NCBI RefSeq assembly: GCF_023169885.1
Contig: NZ_AP025516.1
Location: forward strand, 2,638,501 to 2,702,500
Reading direction: 5' to 3'
From: Desulfofustis limnaeus
GTDB lineage: Bacteria > Desulfobacterota > Desulfobulbia > Desulfobulbales > Desulfocapsaceae
Length of the DNA: 64,000 nt
Shown: positions 52,929-60,583 of the stretch, in pieces
How positions within the stretch are numbered: the stretch's first letter is position 1
Layout: every line of letters starts with the position of its first letter
Program-made: the position numbers and the translations under genes
The notes under the pieces: model-generated
The model's database searches: none
Told to the model about the DNA's origin: nothing
What the model saw: only the letters and a program-made list of their open reading frames with translations

Positions 52929-53699
52929 ATGACCAGTCCGAGTCCACTGCTGAAAAACCTCGCTGTTGTGCTTCATCAACCGAAATATGGCGAGAACATC
53001 GGCGCCGCCGCCCGATCCTGCTGCAATATGGGCATCCGCCAATTGATTGTGGTCAGGGATTTTCTGCCCGACTATGAGGATATGGCCAAGATGGCGACCC
53101 ATAAGGCCGTGCACCTGATCGATTCCATGGAGGTCCATGACCGCCTGGAAAATGCCCTGGCCCCCTTTTCCGTCGTTGTCGGAACGACAGCCCGTTTGGG
53201 GCGCAAACGGACCATCGAACGGTCGCCTCGCGATATTGTCGGTGAAGTCCTGCCGCTTCTCCAAAACAACCGGGTGGCCCTGCTGTTCGGTCCGGAAGAC
53301 CGCGGTTTGACCAACGACGACCTGAAGTTTTGCCAGTACGTATCCTCCATACCGACCGCTGATTTTTCTTCATTGAACCTGGCGCAGGCGGTGGCCATCC
53401 ACTGCTACGAGTTGTATGCCACCCTGGTGGAGCAGACCCGGGATCCAGCTGCGGTACCGGCGTTTGCCACCACGGAGCAATTGGAAGGAATGTACCGGCA
53501 TATCGAAAATTCTCTATTAACTATTGATTTCCTTGACGAAAAAAGTAATAACTACTGGATGCAGTCCATTCGGCGTTTTCTTGGCAGAATCAGATTGACG
53601 GCCAAAGAGGCAAGTATCATCAGGGGGATTTGCCGTAAATTTCTTTGGCATCAGAACAATCGATTTAGTGCGGTACAAACAAAAACCGAGGAGCCATGA
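52929..53699 (+). CDS. trmJ: TrmJ-like SPOUT RNA 2'-O-methyltransferase
   Basis: The 256-residue protein has the SpoU/TrmH knot: VVLHQPKYGENIGAAARSCCNMG (residues about 13-35), ALLFGPEDRGLTNDDL and SSLNLAQAVAIHCYEL, the three SPOUT motifs, and a C-terminal helical extension typical of TrmJ rather than TrmH or RlmB. TrmJ methylates the 2'-OH of position 32 in tRNAs. The start follows the terminator by 20 bases, so the promoter must be close to or within the terminator region. Its stop overlaps by ATGA the start of a large regulator gene. Confidence 0.88.
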   Translation: MTSPSPLLKNLAVVLHQPKYGENIGAAARSCCNMGIRQLIVVRDFLPDYEDMAKMATHKAVHLIDSMEVHDRLENALAPFSVVVGTTARLGRKRTIERSPRDIVGEVLPLLQNNRVALLFGPEDRGLTNDDLKFCQYVSSIPTADFSSLNLAQAVAIHCYELYATLVEQTRDPAAVPAFATTEQLEGMYRHIENSLLTIDFLDEKSNNYWMQSIRRFLGRIRLTAKEASIIRGICRKFLWHQNNRFSAVQTKTEEP

Positions 53700-56600
53700 C
53701 TTTTGCCCCCAATCCCTTATTGTGCCTGATCCCCTCCAATAAATTCTGCCCGCCCCGCCTCAACTGGTCGCAATCACTACCGCGACACGAGCTTATCCAC
53801 AAACATGTCAGCCAGCCCCTGAACGCCCCCGTCCACATCGTCATCGAAGCCCAAGCCGGACAAGGAAAAACCACGCTGGCAAAGCAATATCTGGAATATT
53901 CGGGGCATGCTTTCGTCTGGTATCAGATCGGCGCGGAAGACCAGGATCCCTCTTTGCTTCTGTCGGCACTGCAACTGGCCCTTCTCCGGCTTTCACCTGC
54001 GGCATCGAACGACTTCTCCCCTCGCGGCTTGATCGACAGCAGCCTTGGCGACCCGGAAAGCTGGCAGCAGGAAATCAACATGATGCTCAATCTCATCTCG
54101 CCCCACATCAACTGCGACACTTTTTTGGTGTTCGATGATCTGCATGTCCTGGATGACGCTCCCAGAAGCAGAGCGATTCTCGATTACCTGATCGACACCG
54201 CCCCCCACCAGCTCCATTTTATCTTCACCAGCAGACAACCGCTGCAGCTGCAGGCCAAGGTGTTGCGCAACAGTCCGCACCTTCTTTACCTGGATACTGA
54301 CGATTTGGCCATGTCTCCGGCAGAGGTGGAGGCCTTGTACGATTGTCTCCTGCAAACTACCATTTCTCGTGCTGAAGCGGTCCACATCTGCCGGCTCACC
54401 AACGGTTGGATCATGGGCATCGTCTTGGCGGAACACCCGTTCATCCGTCATCGCGGGGCATGGTTTCGTAACCAAAGCGGGCCGGATTCGCCCCATGCCT
54501 CGCTCCCCTTCCGGGACGACTATCTCGCCAGGTACTTCGAAGATGAAGTGTTTTCGAACATTCCCGAGGCACTGCGAACGACCCTTTACAAGCTGTCATT
54601 CCTTGACGATATCGAAGTCGATCTGGCCCAACAGTTCACCACCCTGGATGATCTCGAAGACCACTTACATGAGCTGGCGGATAAAAATTTTTTCGTTTAC
54701 CGCCTCGACGAAAATGGCCGGACATTTCGCTTTCATCAGCTCTTTCGCGAATTTCTCCAGGCATGCGGCAGAAAGTTGTTGAGCAGCAACACCATTGCCG
54801 CCATACAGCGTCAGGCCGCAAACTATTACCTGGCTAACAATCGACTGAGTCTTGCTTTGCGAGCAATGCATGACAACGATGATTTCGCAGCCATGGAAGC
54901 GGTACTATGCCACCAGGGTATCCAATTACTCTCGCCGGGTCGGCGCACAAGAATTATTTCCGCCATCCGGACTCTCTCAGCAGAGCGGACACAGACCTAC
55001 CCCTGGATTACCTTCTGCCGAGGGTTGGCCGTCTTTGAGACAGATCCCGGTCAGGCCCTCCCTATCTTTCAAACATGCCAGACGCTCTTTGCCGCTCGAG
55101 AGGACCAGCACGGCGAGCTGCTCGCTCGCTGCAGAATTCTCAACCATCAGGTCCTTATCAGCGGAGACTACCGACTCGCCTCCCCATTGCTTGCAGAAAC
55201 GCGCACCCTTTTTGACCGAGTACACGCCCAACTGCCCCGGGAGACGGCGATAATCGCAGCTCAATGCCTTTCCTCCGGCTATGCCCTGTGCTGCGGAGAT
55301 CTGGCCACCGCTCACCGTTACGGCCAATGGGCGGCAGAGCGAGCCGCAGGGTTGAACAACGAGAATCTCATCGCCACCGCCAGATTCGCCCTCAGCTGCA
55401 TAGCCTTGTTGAGCGGTAATCACCGTACGGTTTCCAGCGAGATTGAGAAGGCCTTTCCGTTCAGTTGCAACGCCTCAATCGGTTTCGGTATACGGATGGC
55501 ATTGCAGATCGTACAACTGACCGAACTTTCGATTACCGGTCAAGACGCCGCTCTGGCCTATCATCGCCAAGACCACTTGGCCCGTTCTGAAATCGGCGGA
55601 TGGCGCCAGGACATCATGACGGCCTATCTTGAATTGTATTCGGCCATTTCTCTCATCGGCCGGGGGCAGCATGAGCCGGCATGCGCCCGACTCAATCGAG
55701 GTCTGCACCTTGCAGCGGTGAACAACAGCAATCACCTGACCAGCCTTTTCTTGCAGTACCGGGCCTTGGCAGAGGCTCTCCTGGGCAATCGGGCCAACGC
55801 CTTGAATGATCTTCATGCCGCGGAAACAGCGCGTGAGAAAGCCGGCGGGCCGTTTTTTCAGAGCTGCCAACAGATCATCGGTGGCGCCACCCTGGCACTG
55901 CTCGGCCGCTATCAGGAAGCAGTAGAGAAGCTTCTGCCCACCAGAACCGCTGAAGGGGGCGAAGCCACCGCACGTACCGCCGCGTGTGGTCTCGGTTACC
56001 TCGCTTTTATCGAACACCACCTGAACCATCCGACTCCTATGCGAACCTATCTGGAGGAGTGGCTGGCAGAGGTGAGCCGCTCCGGTTATCGCTGTTTCTG
56101 GGGATTTCTGCCGGAGGTGACGGGATCACTGATCGATCTTGCCCAGGAGATGAAGGTGGAGCCGGTGACCGCAGCGCATCTGGCTCGTCGCCTGAACCGC
56201 TGCCACACCGCGACGGAGGGCACCATCCCCCTGCTGGACATCAAGATCCTCGGGACCTGCTCCCTTGCGGTGGGTGCCGCCCACAGCTGCGATCTGCAGG
56301 ACCTGACCACGCACCAGCGTGAGTTGTTCGGGCAGCTCATCAGCACACCGCAACAGAAAATAAGCCAAGAGCAGGTGCAGCTGATCTTCTGGCCCGATAG
56401 TCCACCGGATAAGGCACGAAAATCCTTTGACACTTTAATGACCCGGCTGCGCAAAACCATGTCGGAACGGCTTTCGATACCTGCGAGGAATTACATCACC
56501 GTCGAGAAAGGTTATGTTCGCCTGATCAACGCCACCATCGACGCCCAGCAATTCCTCCGAAAAGCCAGGCACGGGCTGAAACAAGCAGAACACGATCTCT

Positions 56601-56992
56601 GGTGGCAAGCGGGCACCCTCTTCGCCGCGGCGCTCTCGTACTGGACTGAATTCCGCCCACTGCAGGTCTTTGCCTCTGATCAGGCACAATCCTTTCAAGA
56701 TGAGCTCGTCGCCGTCTTACGCTCCATCTGCCTGGTGTGGAGCCAGAAGCTGATTGCCCTGGAACGAGACCAGGAAGCACTGAACCTGCTTGAAAGAACC
56801 CGCCGGATATTACTCACTGACGAGGATACGGTCAGCCTTCGCTACCGGCTCTTCCTCAAGCTCAACAATCCGCTGCAGGCCCGCGAAGTACTGCAAACAT
56901 ATTATCGGGAACTGGTACAGATCGGCTGGAGTGAGCAGGAAGCCGAAGATCTGGCGGCTACCGTCGCTGCCCGACCAATCAGGCTCACGTGA
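53696..56992 (+). CDS. STAND ATPase transcriptional regulator with C-terminal winged helix-BTAD output
   Basis: The 1098-residue protein resembles MalT/LAL regulators at its N-terminus: Walker A AQAGQGKTT (residues 52-60), LVFDDLHVL Walker B, FTSRQPL sensor and LTNGWIMGIVLA. A TPR-like helical region follows (about 380-835). The C-terminus, instead of the LuxR helix-turn-helix, is an OmpR-like winged helix with a BTAD helical domain (about 843-1098): IKILGTCSL, QLIFWPDSPPDKARKSFDTL, TRLRKTM, YITVEKGYVRL. STAND proteins are inducer-bound ATP switches. The ATG overlaps trmJ by ATGA, so it is translationally coupled to an RNA-modification gene. Target genes unknown; an orphan flagellar-rod-like gene follows after 358 bases. 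Confidence 0.85.
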   Translation: MTFAPNPLLCLIPSNKFCPPRLNWSQSLPRHELIHKHVSQPLNAPVHIVIEAQAGQGKTTLAKQYLEYSGHAFVWYQIGAEDQDPSLLLSALQLALLRLSPAASNDFSPRGLIDSSLGDPESWQQEINMMLNLISPHINCDTFLVFDDLHVLDDAPRSRAILDYLIDTAPHQLHFIFTSRQPLQLQAKVLRNSPHLLYLDTDDLAMSPAEVEALYDCLLQTTISRAEAVHICRLTNGWIMGIVLAEHPFIRHRGAWFRNQSGPDSPHASLPFRDDYLARYFEDEVFSNIPEALRTTLYKLSFLDDIEVDLAQQFTTLDDLEDHLHELADKNFFVYRLDENGRTFRFHQLFREFLQACGRKLLSSNTIAAIQRQAANYYLANNRLSLALRAMHDNDDFAAMEAVLCHQGIQLLSPGRRTRIISAIRTLSAERTQTYPWITFCRGLAVFETDPGQALPIFQTCQTLFAAREDQHGELLARCRILNHQVLISGDYRLASPLLAETRTLFDRVHAQLPRETAIIAAQCLSSGYALCCGDLATAHRYGQWAAERAAGLNNENLIATARFALSCIALLSGNHRTVSSEIEKAFPFSCNASIGFGIRMALQIVQLTELSITGQDAALAYHRQDHLARSEIGGWRQDIMTAYLELYSAISLIGRGQHEPACARLNRGLHLAAVNNSNHLTSLFLQYRALAEALLGNRANALNDLHAAETAREKAGGPFFQSCQQIIGGATLALLGRYQEAVEKLLPTRTAEGGEATARTAACGLGYLAFIEHHLNHPTPMRTYLEEWLAEVSRSGYRCFWGFLPEVTGSLIDLAQEMKVEPVTAAHLARRLNRCHTATEGTIPLLDIKILGTCSLAVGAAHSCDLQDLTTHQRELFGQLISTPQQKISQEQVQLIFWPDSPPDKARKSFDTLMTRLRKTMSERLSIPARNYITVEKGYVRLINATIDAQQFLRKARHGLKQAEHDLWWQAGTLFAAALSYWTEFRPLQVFASDQAQSFQDELVAVLRSICLVWSQKLIALERDQEALNLLERTRRILLTDEDTVSLRYRLFLKLNNPLQAREVLQTYYRELVQIGWSEQEAEDLAATVAARPIRLT

Positions 56993-57350
56993 AAACCCGA
57001 GCAGCGAAACGCGTCCCCAGGCAAAGATGAAACCGTAACAACGGTTACCGTTTTGAAATTCCAATTCCCCGTGAGCCGGTAACCCGCTGCTGCAACCAAC
57101 ATGAATTTCCCATAACACCACCCGTATCGAGGGTTGCAGCGAACTTACGATATGGTATGATTCGTGCACTGTTAGATATGGTTCATCCTGATTCAGCGTA
57201 TTTTTTGGTGTTACGAGCAAAGGACCCGGCATGGGGCAGCGCATCCCCGGGTCTTAGACGCGTGCGCTTGGAGCGGAAGAACCACGCCTTTAGTCCCCGC
57301 CTGAAGCCTCGTCTCAGGCAAAACCGGTTTCGTCATTTTGGTGGATACGT
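56993..57350. other. Gap before the rod-like gene, with a GC-rich hairpin
   Basis: No gene is trusted in these 358 bases. GACCCGG (57223-57229) pairs with CCGGGTC (57247-57253) around a 17-base centre, and GCCTGA...TCAGGC forms a second dyad at about 57299-57319. AACCGT-AACA-ACGGTT occurs near 57031-57046. They may be transcription stops for the regulator gene or leader structure for the following gene; I cannot decide. Confidence 0.35.
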
Positions 57351-57704
57351 ATGCTCTCACCGCTTGCCACGTCGCTCTCTGGTCTGCAGGCCTTCTCCAC
57401 GCGGCTGCAATCCAACGCCAACAACATCGCCAATGCCGCAACCGAAGGATTTAAACGTACCCGGGTGCTGAATACGGCGCAGCCGGAAGGGGGCGTCCGC
57501 AGCCACAGCGAGACGGTCGCACCACAGGGGGCTACGCACTATGAAGAAACAACCACTGGTCTCGTCCTGGTGGAATCATCCACTGTCGACCTGGCAGCGG
57601 AACTGCCTGATATGCAGCTGAACAAGCTGCTCTATCGAGCCTCGCTGAAGGCCCTGCAGACGGCGGATGAAATGCTCGGCAGTCTACTCGAAACGAAGGC
57701 TTGA
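57351..57704 (+). CDS. Orphan flagellar rod/hook-family protein
   Basis: This 117-residue protein has both ends of the flagellar axial-protein family: the N-terminal block LSGLQAFSTRLQSNANNIANAATEGFKRTR, split as LQSNANNIANAATEGFKRT (residues about 20-38), and the C-terminal block VDLAAELPDMQLNKLLYRASLKALQTADEM (about 84-113). The central domain is nearly missing, as in FlgB/FlgC-length proteins (about 130-150) but even shorter. Rod proteins polymerise beneath the hook after export by the type III apparatus. No other flagellar gene is in this window, so it may be a stand-alone or moonlighting copy. The start ATG 57351 follows GGTGGATAC. Recognition is by motif; role uncertain. Confidence 0.8.
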   Translation: MLSPLATSLSGLQAFSTRLQSNANNIANAATEGFKRTRVLNTAQPEGGVRSHSETVAPQGATHYEETTTGLVLVESSTVDLAAELPDMQLNKLLYRASLKALQTADEMLGSLLETKA

Positions 57705-57903
57705 CCAAACGTCGCCCTGCTCTTTTCCTCGTCTTCCGGCAGGTACGTGTCTGACCTGGTGGTTTCTCTCGAAATCAATCTGCCCAGACTGCTTATTCCG
57801 GCTGGAGGCGGCATCGCAAAAGCCCGGCCAAAATCAGCATCAACCAACCGTAGCGTTCGCAGTAATGATCCTTTTGCCCTTTGTGGCGTTTCGTCATGCG
57901 GGC

Positions 57904-58575
57904 TCAGGGGTTAAGCTGCATCTCCTCACCTAACGGACACTTTGCACACAGCGGTTTGGTCTTCTTGCAATAGTGCTTGCCCGTCGCCACCAGCAAGGCG
58001 TGAAACTCGTTGAACAACTGTGGATCAGCCGGCAAATGAACCATGAACAACTCCTGCAACTCGCCATAGTCACATTCCTCACCGATCAGCCGGTGACGGT
58101 AACAAATGCGGTACGTATAGGCATCCACGACGAAGACCGGGTGTTCGCCGGCGTAGAGCAGGATGGAGTCGGCGGTCTCCTCTCCGATACCTTTCACCTC
58201 AAGCAATCGCCGGCGCGCCTTCGAGAGGTCGTCACTGAACAATCGCTCTGGCTCACCCTGGTACATCTCGCCGATCATGCGCAGAAGATTGGCCAGCCGC
58301 CGGGCCTTGACGTTGTAATAGCCGGCGGGCTTGATAAATGCAGCCATTTCCGCTTCAGAGAGGGAGGCCAATCGGTGATAAGAGAGCAGCTCTGCCTGGC
58401 GCAACCGTTGGATGGCGATCGTGACGTTGTTCCAGCTGGTATTCTGGGTCAGGACGGCTCCCACCAGCACCTCAAAGGGGGTTTCCGCCGGCCACCATCG
58501 TTGCGGACCAAAGTGGGCCTGGAGGCGAGCAAACATCTCCTCCAACTGGGACGCTACAGCCTGTCGTCGTCCCAC
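57904..58575 (-). CDS. Endonuclease III-related (MagIII-like) DNA glycosylase
   Basis: The 223-residue protein has the HhH-GPD fold: AVLTQNTSWNNVTIAIQRL, LLEVKGIGEETADSILLYAG (helix-hairpin-helix) and FVVDAYTYRICYRH with the catalytic Asp. Nth has GxGxKTA with the catalytic Lys at the second site; here that Lys is Glu (GIGEETAD), as in the 3-methyladenine glycosylase MagIII group. The iron-sulfur tail is CKKTKPLCAKCPLG, with three of the four cluster cysteines of Nth in order; a fourth is not seen. GTG 58575 has GGAG at good spacing; a TTG two codons upstream would overlap the pfkA stop. Monofunctional base-excision repair is the likely role. Confidence 0.8.
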   Translation of the reverse strand: MGRRQAVASQLEEMFARLQAHFGPQRWWPAETPFEVLVGAVLTQNTSWNNVTIAIQRLRQAELLSYHRLASLSEAEMAAFIKPAGYYNVKARRLANLLRMIGEMYQGEPERLFSDDLSKARRRLLEVKGIGEETADSILLYAGEHPVFVVDAYTYRICYRHRLIGEECDYGELQELFMVHLPADPQLFNEFHALLVATGKHYCKKTKPLCAKCPLGEEMQLNP

Positions 58576-58577
58576 GC

Positions 58578-59660
58578 TCAATCTCCGAAACAGATGCCGA
58601 TATCCCGGGCCGTGATAATCTTATCGCTATTCAAATCGACCTTTTTCCTTCCGGTGACAACATCTTCGAGGGGAACTGAAACCATTCGCGACGAGACCAA
58701 GGCAACCATCTGCCCATGCATATCCTCCTCCACCAGACGAACTGCCGCAGCACCGAAGCGAAGCGCCAGTAGTCGATCGAAGGTGGTCGGCGAACCGCCA
58801 CGCTGTAAATGTCCCAAGACTAGTGAACGGGTGTCTTTTTCGGTTCGTTCCCGAATTTCAGAGGCAACCCACTCGCCCACACCGCCGAGCACGACATCCT
58901 CCCGGCCGAGTTCCCGCCCTTTGTTGATCACCTCTCCGCCTTTGGCTGCCGCCCCCTCGGCGACGACGACTATTGAGTAATGCTTTTCGCGTAATTCGTT
59001 GTCAGCGATCTTGCTGCATACCGAATCGAGATCAAAAGGAATCTCCGGAATCAGAATCACATCAGCCCCTCCGGAGATACCCGAATAGAGAGCGATCCAA
59101 CCGGAATCCCGACCCATTACCTCGACTACCATCACCCGGTCGTGCGATTTCGCCGTGGAATGAAGCTTATCCAACGCATTGGTGGCCGTGGAGACCGCCG
59201 TATCAAAGCCGAAGGTTCGTTCGGTGACCGGCAAATCGTTATCGATGGTCTTGGGTACGCCGATCACGTGCATCCCCATCTGGGAAAAGCGCTGAGCTAT
59301 CTGCAGGCTGCCGTCTCCACCGATGACAATGTGGCAATCGAATCCCATGCGCCGATAGTTCTTCATGATTTTTTCGGACATGTCGACCAGTTGGACCTCT
59401 CCGGCCAGATTCTGGATCGGCTTGGCGAAGGGACTCCCCTTGCTGCTTGAGCCGAGGATTGTTCCGCCGATGGCATAGATCCCCTCCACATCGCGCGGGG
59501 TCAGTCGAATCATCTCGTCAATATCAAGAAACCCGCCATAGCCGCTGCGGCTTCCGTACACCTCCCAGCCCCGCCGATAACAAGCATGAACGACTGCATA
59601 GATAACCGCGTTGAGACCGGGGGCATCTCCGCCGCCCGTAGAAACCACCACTTTTTTCAT
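58578..59660 (-). CDS. pfkA: Group III 'mixed' 6-phosphofructokinase
   Basis: The 360-residue enzyme phosphorylates fructose-6-phosphate. It has VSTGGGDAPGLNAVI at the start, IGGDGSLQIAQRF (residues about 113-125) and GVPKTIDNDLPVTERTFGFDTA (135-156). GGDGS, with Gly at the residue that separates donor types, goes with ATP, but PKTIDND carries the Lys seen in PPi-dependent enzymes, the combination of the TIGR02483 mixed group. GRDSGWIALYSGI and GHLQRGGSPTTFDRLLA complete the signature. ATG 59660 is chosen over an upstream in-frame ATG at 59693. It ends three bases before the glycosylase GTG. The gap to the divergent selenoprotein gene is 317 bases. Confidence 0.9.
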   Translation of the reverse strand: MKKVVVSTGGGDAPGLNAVIYAVVHACYRRGWEVYGSRSGYGGFLDIDEMIRLTPRDVEGIYAIGGTILGSSSKGSPFAKPIQNLAGEVQLVDMSEKIMKNYRRMGFDCHIVIGGDGSLQIAQRFSQMGMHVIGVPKTIDNDLPVTERTFGFDTAVSTATNALDKLHSTAKSHDRVMVVEVMGRDSGWIALYSGISGGADVILIPEIPFDLDSVCSKIADNELREKHYSIVVVAEGAAAKGGEVINKGRELGREDVVLGGVGEWVASEIRERTEKDTRSLVLGHLQRGGSPTTFDRLLALRFGAAAVRLVEEDMHGQMVALVSSRMVSVPLEDVVTGRKKVDLNSDKIITARDIGICFGD

Positions 59661-59977
59661 CGCTGCACCCCCAAGACTCACTCTCGTTGTCACACATCGT
59701 CTCTTTCATGATACGGCAATACGCACGCCCCTGCAAAGAAAGAATGTATACGAAAACCGGTTGCTTGATTAAAATATCTCCTGCACTATGGTCCTCAACC
59801 AAATTGTCGAACCATCAGTCGCACGGATCTTGAGCCAGCTATTTAATACTCCATTTAAATTGATCGATTGACTTATTCGTCTGTCGCGCTTATGGTGACG
59901 TCAAACAGTGTTGATTCATGCTCACGGGGCATTTGACATTCAACAAGGCCGCAACGAAACAACTGAAGGAGGATTTC
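59661..59977. other. Divergent pfkA/selenoprotein control region
   Basis: This 317-base gap holds no gene. A promoter-like pair at 59868-59896 reads toward the selenoprotein gene, and AAGGAGG at 59966-59972 is its ribosome site. The left half is AT-rich (TTTAATACTCCATTTAAATTGATC near 59850) and must hold the pfkA promoter. Confidence 0.5.
59868..59896 (+). promoter_or_regulatory. Candidate sigma-70 promoter of the selenoprotein gene
   Basis: TTGACT (59868-59873), 17 bases, TATGGT (59891-59896). Five of six -35 matches and four of six -10 matches, 82 bases before the start codon. Confidence 0.5.
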
Positions 59978-60313
59978 ATGTCTCTCACCGTGACCGATCT
60001 GGCTGTATCAAAGCTTAAGGAATATCTGAGCCAGAACAATATCGAATCCGCTCTGCGGGTCGCCCTGATGCAGGGTGGCTGAGCCGGTCCCTCATTGGGA
60101 TTGGCTCTGGACGAGCCAAAAGAAAACGACAAGGTATATAACCAGAGCGATCTCACTTTCTTGGTTGAGGAAAGCCTGCTGGAAACCTGTGGTTCCATCA
60201 ATGTGGAGTACGTCGAAGCCGGTCCGCGTTCGGGATTCGGCATCTCCTCCGCCAACCCCGTAGGTGGCGGCGGCTGCTCTTCCGGCTCCTGCGGTTCAGG
60301 CAGTTGCGGTTGA
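59978..60313 (+). CDS. HesB/IscA-like selenoprotein; UGA codon 35 read as selenocysteine
   Basis: Read through the in-frame TGA at 60080-60082, the 111-residue product is an A-type Fe-S carrier: SLTVTDLAVSKLKEYL, then ALRVALMQGG-U-AGPSLGLALDEP, FLVEESLLETCGSINVEYVE and SGFGISSANPV, as in IscA/HesB. In E. coli IscA the first of the three cluster ligands is Cys35; here U35 falls on it. The C-terminus, instead of CGCGxSF, is GGGGCSSGSC with GSGSCG. UGA is followed by a stem-loop of SECIS type at 60081-60107. GGAGGA precedes the ATG. HesB-like selenoproteins are a known bacterial family; selA, selB, selC and selD must be elsewhere on the chromosome. Read as stop, it would give two fragments that look like a pseudogene, which I reject. 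Confidence 0.88.
60081..60107 (+). promoter_or_regulatory. Bacterial SECIS element
   Basis: GAGCC (60081-60085) pairs with GGCTC (60103-60107); inside, CCC (60089-60091) pairs with GGG (60097-60099), leaving the loop TCATT and a symmetric GGT/ATT internal loop. It starts one base into the UGA codon and lies inside the coding frame, the place expected for a bacterial SECIS, which recruits SelB with Sec-tRNA. Confidence 0.75.
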
Positions 60314-60333
60314 TTCTGCTCTGATCTCCATTT

Positions 60334-60378
60334 CAGGGCCGGTGACGACACCCGTTGCCGGCCCTGATTTCTTTTTTT
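60334..60378 (+). terminator. Rho-independent terminator of the selenoprotein gene
   Basis: CAGGGCCGG (60334-60342) and CCGGCCCTG (60358-60366) form a perfect 9-bp stem with a 15-base loop, followed by ATTTCTTTTTTT (60367-60378). It sits 20 bases past the stop codon. Confidence 0.93.
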
Positions 60379-60483
60379 CCCTGCCATCCCCCTTCGGGAA
60401 GACAATACGCCATACGGTTAGCCGCTACAGCCCAACCAACAAGAGGGGCACAATCAGCTCTGTCAATTTTTTGACACAACGGT

Positions 60484-60512
60484 TTGACAGCCGCCCCCCC
60501 CGTCCTTATGTT
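60484..60512 (+). promoter_or_regulatory. Promoter of clpB
   Basis: TTGACA (60484-60489), 17 bases including a run of C, TATGTT (60507-60512). The -35 is perfect. A second TTGACA is 13 bases upstream (60471). I see no good heat-shock sigma-32 match, so control of this heat-shock gene may be by another means. Confidence 0.6.
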
Positions 60513-60583
60513 CTTCCCTGAATCACGAAAGAAACTGCCGTTCCGGCACCCCCTTCTGACTCTTTTAGGGAGACAAGACGAAC

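Noticed and set aside
57223..57253. Possible riboswitch before the rod-like gene
   Set aside because: The hairpin is strong but none of the conserved bases of c-di-GMP riboswitches, which would be attractive here, can be found.
59978..60082. Pseudogene reading of the HesB-like gene, with TGA as a true stop
   Set aside because: Both sides stay in one frame, the TGA is at the Cys ligand position, and a hairpin of SECIS form follows; a random nonsense mutation would not show these.
60490..60500. Poly-C tract before clpB as a phase-variation repeat
   Set aside because: The homopolymer is eight bases, lies in the spacer of a normal promoter, and has no sign of a switching gene; it is noted only as a possible sequencing-error site.
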